From positions 661,423-689,775 of the forward strand of contig NZ_JAUDRJ010000003.1 of NCBI RefSeq assembly GCF_030382115.1: DNA of 28,353 nt. The letters run 5' to 3'. Position 1 is the first letter of the stretch. Every line of letters starts with the position of its first letter. Of the stretch, positions 1 through 8,206 are shown piece by piece. Source of the stretch: Nostoc sp. GT001 (GTDB taxonomy: Bacteria; Cyanobacteriota; Cyanobacteriia; Cyanobacteriales; Nostocaceae). The notes beneath the pieces were generated by a model. The model worked only from the letters and a program-made list of their open reading frames with translations, made no database searches and was not told the DNA's origin. The translations under genes and the position numbers were made by a program.

Positions 1-104
1 GTATCTCTAATCCAGCTATCTCTAATACGGAACTAGCAAGACGGAAGTAGCAAGCTTGAGATTGGAAGGCTACAGTTAAACAAAAAAATTATCAGAGGCG
101 ATAT

Positions 105-1205
105 ATGGAAATCGGCGTTCCCAAGGAAAATAAGGATCAAGAGTTTCGGGTAGGGTTAAGTCCTTCTAGTGTGCGGGTGCTGCGAGAAAATGGTCATAGT
201 ATCTTCGTCGAGACACAAGCAGGTAATGGTGCTGGATTCTCCGATGACGACTACAAAACTGCTGGAGCCGAAATTGTCTCCACATCAGAAAAAGCTTGGA
301 ATCGGGAATTGGTTGTTAAAGTCAAAGAACCGCTGACATCTGAGTATAAATTTTTGCAAAAAGGGCAGGTATTATTTACTTATTTACATTTAGCAGCCGA
401 TCGCAAGTTGACAGAGCATTTAATTGATTGTGGCACAACTGCGATCGCTTACGAAACTGTAGAACAACCTGGGGCAAATAGATTACCCTTGCTCACCCCC
501 ATGAGCGTAATTGCTGGTCGGCTTGCAGTACAATTTGGGGCCAGGTTCTTAGAACGTCAGCAAGGTGGTAGAGGAGTTCTTTTGGGCGGTGTCCCTGGAG
601 TCAAACCAGGTAAAGTAGTAATTTTAGGTGGCGGCGTTGTCGGCACAGAAGCAGCTAAAATTGCCGTAGGGATGGGTGCGATCGTCCAGATTTTAGATGT
701 GAGTGTCGAGCGTTTATCTTACTTAGAAACCCTTTTTGGTTCTAGAGGTTCTAGAGTTGAATTACTTTACAGCAACTCTGCTCATATTGAAGCCGCAGTC
801 CTTGAAGCCGATTTGCTCATCGGTGCAGTTTTAGTGTTAGGACGTAGAGCGCCAATATTAGTATCTCGCGAATTGGTTAAACAAATGCGTCCTGGTTCGG
901 TAATAGTTGATGTAGCCGTTGACCAAGGCGGTTGCATAGAAACTTTACACCCAACATCCCATACAAATCCGGTATACATTGAAGAAGGTGTGGTGCATTA
1001 TGGCGTTCCTAATATGCCAGGAGCAGTACCTTGGACAGCAACTCAGGCACTTAATAATAGTACATTACCTTATGTCGTCCAGTTGGCAAATTTGGGAATT
1101 TTGGCACTGGAGGTTAACCCAGCATTAGCTAAGGGTGTGAATGTGCAGAATCATCGCTTAGTGCATCCTGCTGTGCAAGAAGTGTTCCCTGATTTGGTAA
1201 ATTAA
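105..1205 (+). CDS. ald: Alanine dehydrogenase
   Basis: NAD-dependent enzyme interconverting L-alanine and pyruvate plus ammonia in the cytoplasm. The 366 residues match the usual family length of about 370. Seen: N-terminal MEIGVPKE followed by FRVGL (Arg15), the substrate-site stretch VKVKEP (Lys74 likely), FTYLHLA (His95), a Rossmann glycine motif GGGVVG at 174-179 with Asp197 closing the nucleotide site, and DVAVDQGG (Asp268 region). Because the N-terminal motif starts at the first Met, the start is secure; AGAGG lies just upstream. In Anabaena this enzyme is linked to alanine catabolism and diazotrophic growth (family knowledge). A HIP1-based inverted repeat follows the stop. Its neighbour downstream is the CRISPR leader region, so it is probably monocistronic. 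Confidence 0.96.
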   Translation: MEIGVPKENKDQEFRVGLSPSSVRVLRENGHSIFVETQAGNGAGFSDDDYKTAGAEIVSTSEKAWNRELVVKVKEPLTSEYKFLQKGQVLFTYLHLAADRKLTEHLIDCGTTAIAYETVEQPGANRLPLLTPMSVIAGRLAVQFGARFLERQQGGRGVLLGGVPGVKPGKVVILGGGVVGTEAAKIAVGMGAIVQILDVSVERLSYLETLFGSRGSRVELLYSNSAHIEAAVLEADLLIGAVLVLGRRAPILVSRELVKQMRPGSVIVDVAVDQGGCIETLHPTSHTNPVYIEEGVVHYGVPNMPGAVPWTATQALNNSTLPYVVQLANLGILALEVNPALAKGVNVQNHRLVHPAVQEVFPDLVN

Positions 1206-1220
1206 GATGTTCAAGGATTA

Positions 1221-1255
1221 GGCGATCGCTTATTTTAATAGAGGTAGCGATCGCC
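1221..1255. repeat. HIP1-based inverted repeat after ald
   Basis: GGCGATCGCT at 1221-1230 pairs perfectly with AGCGATCGCC at 1246-1255 around a 15-base loop. Both arms contain the HIP1 octamer. It starts 16 bases after the ald stop, so it could act as a transcript-end hairpin, but no T-run follows and the arms may simply be two HIP1 sites. Confidence 0.5.
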
Positions 1256-1506
1256 AATCAGACTAATTTTCTTACCAAATGCGCGGATGGGTAGATGTAC
1301 AAAATGAGAAGGAGCGAAAAAGGCTCTACGCTCCATCTATACAAGACTTTGAGGGCAATGGTACTTTCAAACCATCCGCGCACCTTATGGGGATTGGGTT
1401 TCAGCGATTTGCATCTTGTGATATCACTATTCCCTGTGTTATGATTTGCTCATTCGCGCAACTGAACCTTGAAAACCAAATACAGCAGCGCTTTCAGAAG
1501 GCAGCG
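1256..1506 (+). promoter_or_regulatory. Probable CRISPR leader with structured segment and promoter-like elements
   Basis: This gene-free stretch lies upstream of the first repeat, at the end opposite the degenerate terminal repeat, so it is the inferred leader. It holds an 11-bp perfect inverted repeat (TGCGCGGATGG 1280-1290 with CCATCCGCGCA 1372-1382) that encloses a second one (GGAGCG 1311-1316, CGCTCC 1329-1334). Nearer the array a sigma70-like pair is visible: TTGTGA at 1416-1421, an 18-bp gap, and TATGAT at 1440-1445. The -35 element overlaps a perfect 10-bp palindrome GTGATATCAC (1418-1427). The weak open frame at 1279-1518 runs into the first repeat and is not considered coding. Promoter activity is inferred from motif similarity only. 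Confidence 0.5.
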
Positions 1507-3270
1507 ATTGCAATTTAATAAAATCCCTATTAGGGATTGAAACAATTCGAGTGCATCGGATACGATAATTTGTGCCATATATTGCAATTTAATAAAATCC
1601 CTATTAGGGATTGAAACAGTCATTAGCTGATCCTCTTGTAAATAAAGGAGTATTGCAATTTAATAAAATCCCTATTAGGGATTGAAACTTTTACAACGTG
1701 ATACAGACTTTGTGATACGTGAAATTGCAATTTAATAAAATCCCTATTAGGGATTGAAACGCTGAGGAGAACGCAAGTAGACAAGCGCTATCAAGAATCA
1801 GATTGCAATTTAATAAAATCCCTATTAGGGATTGAAACCATTCACCCAGCATCGTACTACAAGTTCCTGAACAATTGCAATTTAATAAAATCCCTATTAG
1901 GGATTGAAACAGCGAAGTCAAGCAGAACGGGATGCTAAACAGTAATTGCAATTTAATAAAATCCCTATTAGGGATTGAAACAATTTAGTAGGAATCCTTA
2001 CACGCTTACCACTACCATTGCAATTTAATAAAATCCCTATTAGGGATTGAAACCTAGAAGCTCTTTTCCTTTCTGGTATTGCCCCCCCTGAATTGCAATT
2101 TAATAAAATCCCTATTAGGGATTGAAACGCTGTAACTATGGAGCTAATCTGCTTCGACCGCATATTGCAATTTAATAAAATCCCTATTAGGGATTGAAAC
2201 TCCCTGGCAATCTTTGATTCTCAAGTTAACGTAGATTGCAATTTAATAAAATCCCTATTAGGGATTGAAACAAAGCATTGAAAGCTGGACGTAATGAGAG
2301 CATTAAATTGCAATTTAATAAAATCCCTATTAGGGATTGAAACGAGAGTAAAGACCGCTTAGTAAACTTCAAACGATATTGCAATTTAATAAAATCCCTA
2401 TTAGGGATTGAAACCCTAGAGACGTTACCATTGCACTTATATCAGTGATTGCAATTTAATAAAATCCCTATTAGGGATTGAAACGGATAAGGCAATTACT
2501 AGTCAGACTGGCCAGATTTATTGCAATTTAATAAAATCCCTATTAGGGATTGAAACTTCTCAAATAAATTCCCCTTCGATATTTTTGGAATTGCAATTTA
2601 ATAAAATCCCTATTAGGGATTGAAACAAAATTCACTTAAATTAACTAAATAAATTATCCCTCCATTGCAATTTAATAAAATCCCTATTAGGGATTGAAAC
2701 AATTAACGAGCAAGCGCTTGCCGGAGCAACAGAGATTGCAATTTAATAAAATCCCTATTAGGGATTGAAACTTGGTCATCGTCAAGGTAAAAATCTCTAT
2801 CCTCTCATTGCAATTTAATAAAATCCCTATTAGGGATTGAAACACCTTGATAACTACCAGCCGCCCAAGCCCGGCATTGCAATTTAATAAAATCCCTATT
2901 AGGGATTGAAACTACTTATATATAGTAACAAATCTAAGAATCTTTTATTGCAATTTAATAAAATCCCTATTAGGGATTGAAACTTATAGCAGGCAACAGC
3001 CACCTTGGGCAAAACAAATTGCAATTTAATAAAATCCCTATTAGGGATTGAAACTTAGTTGCTTTCCTCCTTTAGGAAAGGTGAATGATTGCAATTTAAT
3101 AAAATCCCTATTAGGGATTGAAACGCCTAATTCGTATTCTCTAAAGGGGTATGGAGATTGATTGCAATTTAATAAAATCCCTATTAGGGATTGAAACTAT
3201 CAACTTGCCCTAATCGGCGTGTTGATGCAATCATTGCAATTTAATAAAATCCCTATTGTGGTATTCAAGC
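1507..3270 (+). CRISPR. CRISPR array, 24 intact repeats plus one degenerate repeat, 24 spacers
   Basis: Identical 37-nt repeats start at 1507, 1581, 1652, 1724, 1802, 1874, 1945, 2017, 2092, 2164, 2235, 2307, 2378, 2448, 2520, 2590, 2664, 2735, 2807, 2876, 2947, 3018, 3088 and 3161. A 25th at 3233 matches the first 25 bases and then decays. The 24 spacers are 32-41 nt and all different. Each repeat carries a palindrome AATCCCTA-T-TAGGGATT, a likely Cas6 hairpin, and ends in ATTGAAAC, the usual 8-nt 5' crRNA handle. That and the decayed right-hand repeat indicate left-to-right transcription. No cas gene is present, so the type is not determined; repeats of this kind in Nostocales often belong to type I-D or type III systems (general knowledge). 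Open frames at 1691-1951 and 1918-2163 on the other strand are translations of the repeats. Confidence 0.99.
3233..3270 (+). repeat. Degenerate terminal CRISPR repeat
   Basis: The first 25 bases (3233-3257) match the consensus exactly. The rest reads TGTGGTATTCAAGC where the consensus has TAGGGATTGAAAC, which is several substitutions and one extra base, so the hairpin and the crRNA handle are destroyed. Decay of the last repeat is typical of the leader-distal end. Confidence 0.85.
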
Positions 3271-3328
3271 GATCGCATCACTTTTTGCAACCAGCAATAT
3301 CACCCCAAGCTAGGTTAAAATCAACTTA

Positions 3329-4384
3329 TTAAAGCATTACCAAACTACCTTCTGCTTCTTCCTCTAGTTCATAACCATTAGCCAATTTTTCAATTGCTTG
3401 GTCAATCATTGCCAAACCCTGATCTACTCTTTCAACTAAACTTAGCTGTCCTCGGAGTTCGGCAGCACCAACAAAACCCTTAGCATACCAAGTCATGTGC
3501 TTACGGGCTTGACGTACACCGCGATCGCCTTTATATTCCCACAAGGCTTGTAAATGATCTCTTGCACATTCCAAACGCTGAATTGGGGTTGGTGATGGTA
3601 ATATCTCCCCTGTTTTCAGAAAATGATCGATTTCTCCCACCAAAAACGGATAACCCAAAGTCCCACGGGAACACATGACGCCATCAGCGCCAGTTTGCTC
3701 TAAACATTTAACTGCCGCTTCAACGGAAAAAATATCTCCGTTCCCAATCACTGGGATAGAAAGCACTTCTTTTACACGGGTAATCCATTCCCAACGGGCA
3801 TTACCATTGTACCCTTGGGCGCGGGTGCGTCCATGTACCGTAATCATTTTTGCCCCAGCATCTTCCATCCGCTTGGCAAAGTCGAGAATAGTAATTTCGT
3901 TGTCATTCCAGCCAATACGAGTTTTTACTGTCACAGGAACATCAACAGCTTTTACCACTTCCCGCACAATTGCTTCTGCTACTTCTGGTTGTCGCAACAA
4001 CGAAGAACCACCACCATTTTTAGTGATTTTATTAACCGGACAACCCATATTAATATCAACAGTATCAGCACCTTCGGCAACTGCCTTTATAGCTGCTTCT
4101 GCCAGGAAATCTGGACGGCAATCAAATAGTTGAATGCTAATTGGGCGTTCATTTGGATCTACCTCCATGATTTTGGGTAACTGCTTGACATAATGCAACC
4201 CCGTAGCATTAACCATTTCGGTATACATCATCGAATCTGGCGCATAGCGACGCACGAGACGGCGAAACACCATATCTGTCACTCCAGATAGAGGCGACTG
4301 GAGAACCCGACTTTTTACCTCAAAGGAGCCAATCTTTAAGGGTTGGGAGAGTCTAGCTTGAAGAATAGGAGAGATGGAAATCAT
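3329..4384 (-). CDS. dusB: tRNA-dihydrouridine synthase (DusB-like)
   Basis: FMN enzyme that reduces uridine to dihydrouridine in the D-loop of tRNAs. The 351 residues form a TIM-barrel catalytic domain with a helical C-terminus, the normal family size. Seen: the N-terminal SPLSGVTD flavin-binding region, YTEMV, NMGCPVNKITKNGGGSSLL with the proton-donor Cys115, VKTRIG (Lys154), the HGRTRAQGY segment around His184, and the phosphate-binding GNGDIF at 215-220. The start ATG is placed shortly before the conserved N-terminal motif. The subfamily letter is a best guess; Dus identity is secure. It ends about 60 bp from the CRISPR terminal repeat and points toward it. Open frames on the other strand at 3675-4133 and 3815-4129 are shadows. 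Confidence 0.93.
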   Translation of the reverse strand: MISISPILQARLSQPLKIGSFEVKSRVLQSPLSGVTDMVFRRLVRRYAPDSMMYTEMVNATGLHYVKQLPKIMEVDPNERPISIQLFDCRPDFLAEAAIKAVAEGADTVDINMGCPVNKITKNGGGSSLLRQPEVAEAIVREVVKAVDVPVTVKTRIGWNDNEITILDFAKRMEDAGAKMITVHGRTRAQGYNGNARWEWITRVKEVLSIPVIGNGDIFSVEAAVKCLEQTGADGVMCSRGTLGYPFLVGEIDHFLKTGEILPSPTPIQRLECARDHLQALWEYKGDRGVRQARKHMTWYAKGFVGAAELRGQLSLVERVDQGLAMIDQAIEKLANGYELEEEAEGSLVML

Positions 4385-4564
4385 AGAAAAAATTAAAAAT
4401 TATGGGAATGAGAAATAGTAAAAATATGTAGATAAATCCGTGATAAAGGATACAGTAAAATTTAAGTTAGTTAGGTACACAAGCTAAGTCTCAAAGCCAG
4501 GTATAAAGCCTGTTTTACTTCTGACTTCTGACTTCTGAATTCAGAATTCTGCTGTAATTGTAGA

Positions 4565-5146
4565 TTACGTATCCTGACTTGGAGGCTGTTTTTGCATTTC
4601 TTGTCGAATCTCTTCTAGGCTCAAACCTAACTCTTTCGCAGTTTCTTCAAAACTCAATCCCAATCTCAACAACAAAGGTATCATTCTAAACTTTTCTTCA
4701 CGCGCTCCTTCTTGCTTGCCTTCCTGTTTACCTTCTTGATAAACTCGTGTTTGTTTCAAATCACTTAACCCAAACATACCTTCAATCTCCTCTCGACTCA
4801 TCATCGGAAACTTATAGACTAATATTGTCTCTATCAATTCTAGTAACTGCCGCCGTTGTGGTTCGATATTGATTTCTTGCTGGGTTCTCTCTATTAACTG
4901 CCTAGCAGCGATAATAGTTGTCTCCTCTTCATCGACGACTAATTTCATCGTAGCAATTCCAACTGGCAATGATGCAGTTTCACCTAATTCATTAAGATAA
5001 ATGCGACTGATGCGCTGGCTAGCGAAAAATTCACTGTAATTCTTGATATCTGCTGTATCTAAACTGCGATTGGGATAGATAACTACTCCTCGCCAAGAAT
5101 TTTTCGGTTTATTTTGGCGTAAGTATAAAGAAATTTGGGGTTGCAT
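4565..5146 (-). pseudogene. N-terminally truncated Rpn/DUF2887-type nuclease-like protein
   Basis: The 193 residues align by eye with the C-terminal two thirds of the intact relative at 26847-27683. Compare VVIYPNRSLDTAD with the relative's VIIFASRSLEPSN, RIYLNELGE with RRVYLDELGD, ETILVYKFPMMSREEIEGMFGL with TTIIVYKFSNLSREEIAEMLGL, then an EGKQEGKQEG linker. The relative's first ~85 residues, which carry the PD-(D/E)XK-type Asp and Glu-x-Gln residues, are missing, so nuclease activity is unlikely. Upstream of the ATG, instead of the missing part, lies a palindromic dispersed repeat (5208-5234), which may mark the truncation. The C-terminus ends in a short helical LGLSLEEI segment and not in DUF4351. 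It could still be translated from the ATG at 5146. Called a decayed gene with moderate confidence. Confidence 0.7.
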
Positions 5147-5207
5147 ATTTGCGGAATGATTTTACTATTTTTGTGGGATAGGCAACATGAGCGTCCCTTG
5201 TATTTCG

Positions 5208-5234
5208 GGGCGGGCAGGATGCCCACCCCACAAG
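5208..5234. repeat. Dispersed G/C-rich palindromic repeat, copy 1
   Basis: The core GGGCGGGCAGGATGCCCACC is partly self-complementary (GGGCGGGCA against TGCCCACCC) and is followed by CCACAAG. A second copy at 16725-16751 differs at only 2 of 27 positions. It lies directly upstream of the truncated Rpn-type gene. Confidence 0.75.
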
Positions 5235-5472
5235 AATCATCCCTTAATTCAGCAACGCCAAAAATTTCTGAAAATAAGCGTTTGCTTGATTTCAATTGAG
5301 GAGAATTGATAAGTCTCTGCCGTTTGGGGTGGATTGCCAATTAATTTAAAAAAAATGCCAGGAAGTTCTTGAAAAAGACGATAAAAAATGCTGTAAGTTT
5401 TCACACTTGATGTATTGCGGTGATTTAATCAGTTAGATTTTACCGTGAAATACTACTGATAAAAATTAGTAA

Positions 5473-5495
5473 GCCGATTGCGAGAAGCAATCGGC
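5473..5495 (-). terminator. Rho-independent-type terminator of desC
   Basis: A perfect 9-bp stem, GCCGATTGC at 5473-5481 and GCAATCGGC at 5487-5495, encloses a 5-base loop. Read on the minus strand it sits 31 bases after the desC stop and is followed by a T-rich run (TTACTAATTTTTA). Confidence 0.75.
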
Positions 5496-5525
5496 ATAAC
5501 AAATTGATGATAATTTAGTTGCAAT

Positions 5526-6383
5526 TTAGCCGTGAGTTGCACCTTGAGGAGGACGCGAGACAACTTTTTTAGCTAAACCCAAAGTCTGCAACACTAAGAT
5601 ACTCCACCAAGTAACATCAATTTCCCACCAAGACAACCCAGATTTCGCCATGTGGGGATAAGTATGATGGTTGTTGTGCCAGCCTTCTCCATAAGTGACG
5701 ATGGATACCCACCAAAGATTACGAGCGCCATCATTGGCATCAAAGGTGCGATAACCCCACAGGTGTGATGCTGAGTTCACAAACCAGGTTGAATGCCAAA
5801 GTAAGACACATCTGAGAAACACTCCGTAGAATACAAAAGGCCATCCTCCTAATGCATATAGGAGCAGTGCGAAGGGTATTTGCAATAGCAAGAAGTAGCG
5901 ATCTAGCCAACAATAAAAGGGTTGTCTGGCTAAATCAGGGGCATATTTTTTATAGGTGTCATAGTCAAAAAATTCTGGACGTGGGTAAAAAATCCACAAT
6001 ATATGGCTCCACCAAAATCCTCTTTGAGCAGAATAGGGATCTAAATTGATATCTTCTGTGTGGGCGTGATGCTGGCGGTGTCCACCTACCCAAAAAATTG
6101 GCCCCCCCTGCAAAGCCAGCGCTCCAATGAGGGCGATCGCATACTCTAACCACTTAGGAACCTGAAAACTTTTATGGCTCAGTAGTCGATGATATCCCAG
6201 GCAAATACCAATACTCCCGAATAACCAGTGGAGAAACACTAGCAAACCTAATGCTGGCCAGGAGAAAAACCAAGGAGCCAGAAGTGCTAAAGCATGAAAT
6301 GTAGCAAAAAATACTACATTTGTCCAACTGAGTTGAGGTGACTTGCCTCTCTCAGGAGCGAACGCCCCAAAATTTGCGGTCAT
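5526..6383 (-). CDS. desC: Acyl-lipid delta-9 desaturase
   Basis: Membrane di-iron enzyme that puts the first double bond into acyl chains of membrane glycerolipids, using ferredoxin as electron donor in cyanobacteria. The three histidine boxes are HRLLSH (65-70), HRQHHAH (102-108) and HNNHH (236-240), counted from the chosen start. Hydrophobic segments lie between them. I start at the ATG ending at 6383, which gives 285 residues, because AGGA sits 6 bases before it and the protein then begins MTANFGAFAP; an in-frame extension to 6455 adds 24 unremarkable residues. DesC1 (sn-1) and DesC2 (sn-2) types cannot be told apart by eye. It is divergent from a TetR-type gene, with palindromes in the shared region, which suggests repression or lipid sensing. 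Confidence 0.93.
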   Translation of the reverse strand: MTANFGAFAPERGKSPQLSWTNVVFFATFHALALLAPWFFSWPALGLLVFLHWLFGSIGICLGYHRLLSHKSFQVPKWLEYAIALIGALALQGGPIFWVGGHRQHHAHTEDINLDPYSAQRGFWWSHILWIFYPRPEFFDYDTYKKYAPDLARQPFYCWLDRYFLLLQIPFALLLYALGGWPFVFYGVFLRCVLLWHSTWFVNSASHLWGYRTFDANDGARNLWWVSIVTYGEGWHNNHHTYPHMAKSGLSWWEIDVTWWSILVLQTLGLAKKVVSRPPQGATHG

Positions 6384-6484
6384 AAAAATTCCTGTTGATG
6401 GATGATGCAGTGATTTACTTTTTATTGGGCATAATCCCACTAAGGATTTATCCACCCTCTCACTAGTTAGTTACAGTAGAGTAA

Positions 6485-6501
6485 AGCAAGTATCACTTAC
6501 A
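6485..6501. promoter_or_regulatory. Candidate TetR operator 1 (imperfect)
   Basis: AGCAAGTATCACTTACA matches the perfect palindrome at 6533-6549 in 13 of 17 positions and keeps the half-site order CAAGT...CACTT. It lies in the desC-tetR divergent region, about 100 bp upstream of the desC start. Function is inferred from position and similarity. Confidence 0.5.
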
Positions 6502-6532
6502 TTTGTTATGCTAGCAGAACTCTGATACCCCC

Positions 6533-6549
6533 TGCAAGTGCCACTTGCA
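6533..6549. promoter_or_regulatory. Candidate TetR operator 2 (perfect 17-bp palindrome)
   Basis: TGCAAGTG-C-CACTTGCA is a perfect palindrome ending 7 bases before the chosen tetR ATG, where a Shine-Dalgarno sequence would lie; none is obvious. Its centre is 48 bp from that of the related site at 6485-6501. Auto-regulation by the adjacent TetR protein and co-regulation of desC is the simplest reading. Confidence 0.6.
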
Positions 6550-6556
6550 TTTTTCT

Positions 6557-7786
6557 ATGTCATCTCAACTGATTTCCACTCGTCAACGCCTGATTCAAGC
6601 TGCACTTGAGTTGTTTTCGGCTCAGGGAGTTAGCGCTACCACAACCCGCCAAATTGCTGAAAAAGCCGAAGTCAACGAAGTGACTCTATTTCGGAATTTT
6701 GGCAATAAACATGGGCTGCTTTTGGCTGTGTTGGAAGAGTCCGCAGCCTTCAAGGATTTAGGTGAGTCGCTGGTGCGACGGGCAACACCTCCCGGCAATG
6801 TTTACCAAGCTCTTAAAGATTATGCAAGTGACACTTTACATACATTAGAACGAGTGCCAGAGTTTGTCCGATCTGTGGTAGGTGAAGCCGACCAATTCCC
6901 GGCAGAAAATCGCCGCGCACTAGGCAGGGGAGTAACAGAGGCAAACCGTTATGTAGCTCAGTATTTAGCTACTGTAATCCAGCAAGGACACTTAAATACC
7001 TACTTACCAGCAGAAAAATTAGCCAGTTTGCTGAATGGGATGATCTTGGGATATGCCGTAATTGAGTTCACTAGCGAATTTCACGAACTTTGGGAGGATC
7101 GGGATGATTTTCTGGAAAATTTGGTGGAGTTGTTTTTACATGGAGCCATGTCATCTTCAGCAGAATTAGCAACAAACTCCTTACAAGGAGGGTTCACCAC
7201 CACAGAAGTCGCTGATTTACCAGCTAGTTTAGTTCACGAAATTCTGCAACAAGCCAGGAAATTTGGAGTACGAGATTATGCTTTGGCTTATGTGTTATTT
7301 GGGGCTGGATTATCTGCCACAGAAATAATTAGCTTGGAGCGATCGCACCAAATCTACGATACTCAAGGGCACTTCCTGCAAATCACAATTCCCGGATTTG
7401 TCCGTCAAGTGCCTGTGAATCAATGGATTTTGGGCAAACGCTACGGTTCTTTTACCAATAATCCCCTAATCAAATGGCTGAAAAGTCGTAAAGATACTCA
7501 AACAGCGATGTTTCTGAATGAAACAGGTACACCCATCTCAGAATCAGAACTTGAGACACGTTGGCAAGCATGGAGTGAAGGATTGTTAACTCCCCAAGGA
7601 CAAACGCCAGCGATCGCCCAGGCACAACAAACCTGGCGCGTAGAAATGTTAATGCGAGGGATTACCTTGGAAAACCTGAGTATCTTTACAGCTTGCGATC
7701 GCGCCCAGTTACAACCCTATGTCCGCCGAGCCAAAGAAAAAGCTGCCCTAGAGCAAGCCACCCGTTTGGATCATAAACCAGGGTAG
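6557..7786 (+). CDS. TetR-family regulator fused to a tyrosine-recombinase-like C-terminal domain
   Basis: About 409 residues, roughly twice the usual TetR length of about 200. Residues 8-55 form a TetR helix-turn-helix (TTRQIAEKAEVNEVTLFRNF), followed by a helical ligand domain to about 195. From about 215 the chain resembles the catalytic domain of tyrosine recombinases: RDYALAYVLFGAGLSATEI (box I form, with Ser where the catalytic Arg is expected), a beta pair ending VRQVPV, MFLNETGTPISESEL, and a C-terminal helix set with a Tyr in LQPYVRRAK. Most catalytic residues seem to be lost, so a DNA-binding or oligomerisation role is likelier than recombination. An in-frame TTG at 6545 lies inside the operator-like palindrome; the ATG at 6557 is preferred. 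It is divergent from desC. The ligand is unknown. Confidence 0.85.
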   Translation: MSSQLISTRQRLIQAALELFSAQGVSATTTRQIAEKAEVNEVTLFRNFGNKHGLLLAVLEESAAFKDLGESLVRRATPPGNVYQALKDYASDTLHTLERVPEFVRSVVGEADQFPAENRRALGRGVTEANRYVAQYLATVIQQGHLNTYLPAEKLASLLNGMILGYAVIEFTSEFHELWEDRDDFLENLVELFLHGAMSSSAELATNSLQGGFTTTEVADLPASLVHEILQQARKFGVRDYALAYVLFGAGLSATEIISLERSHQIYDTQGHFLQITIPGFVRQVPVNQWILGKRYGSFTNNPLIKWLKSRKDTQTAMFLNETGTPISESELETRWQAWSEGLLTPQGQTPAIAQAQQTWRVEMLMRGITLENLSIFTACDRAQLQPYVRRAKEKAALEQATRLDHKPG

Positions 7787-8206
7787 GAATGCTATTTCCC
7801 TCTATCAGTTAGGATTTCGTCAATATTATGATTGAGAAGAAGTGAGAAATTTTTTATCACCTGATTTTTGGTCTTAAATACTGGCGCACAATGGCTTATT
7901 TACAAATGTCACAGGATTTTTGCTGAACCCAATGGAATTAACTCTGCATAAATTTAATTTAGTAAATACTTCTAAAGAGGGATTGCAAAAAAAATATAAT
8001 TAACTGTAAATGTATTTAGGTAAATATATGAGTACTTAAATTTCATATAAGCCGCGTCTACCTTGAAAGATATAGTTTCTTTTGGAATTAGGGTAAAGCT
8101 TAGAATTCAAGCAACTATTGAATAACATACTCTCCCTAAAAACTCCAGATTTCAAAATAGACGGGGTTTGATTAAGTTGAAAAAGTCAAATTTATAATTT
8201 TATCCT
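7787..8206. other. AT-rich intergenic stretch
   Basis: 420 bases between the TetR gene and a small membrane-protein gene. I see no convincing gene, strong hairpin or RNA gene here. Confidence 0.5.

Larger units (their letters stand above)
5147..5525. other. Intergenic stretch upstream of the truncated Rpn-type gene
   Basis: About 380 bases with no convincing gene. It contains the dispersed palindrome at 5208-5234 and the desC terminator hairpin at 5473-5495. The open frame at 5083-5340 (minus) reads through the palindrome, resembles no family I know, and is not accepted. Confidence 0.6.

Noticed and set aside
1279..1518. 79-codon open frame in the leader region
   Set aside because: Runs into the first CRISPR repeat, overlaps a nested inverted repeat and has no family resemblance.
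1691..2163. Two minus-strand open frames with repeated FQSLIGILLNCN
   Set aside because: They are translations of the CRISPR repeats; the repeat lacks a stop in that frame.
3675..4133. Plus-strand open frames inside the dihydrouridine synthase gene
   Set aside because: Antisense shadows of a well-conserved gene.
5083..5340. 85-codon minus-strand frame
   Set aside because: Reads through a palindromic repeat and overlaps the truncated Rpn-type gene in another frame; no recognisable domain.
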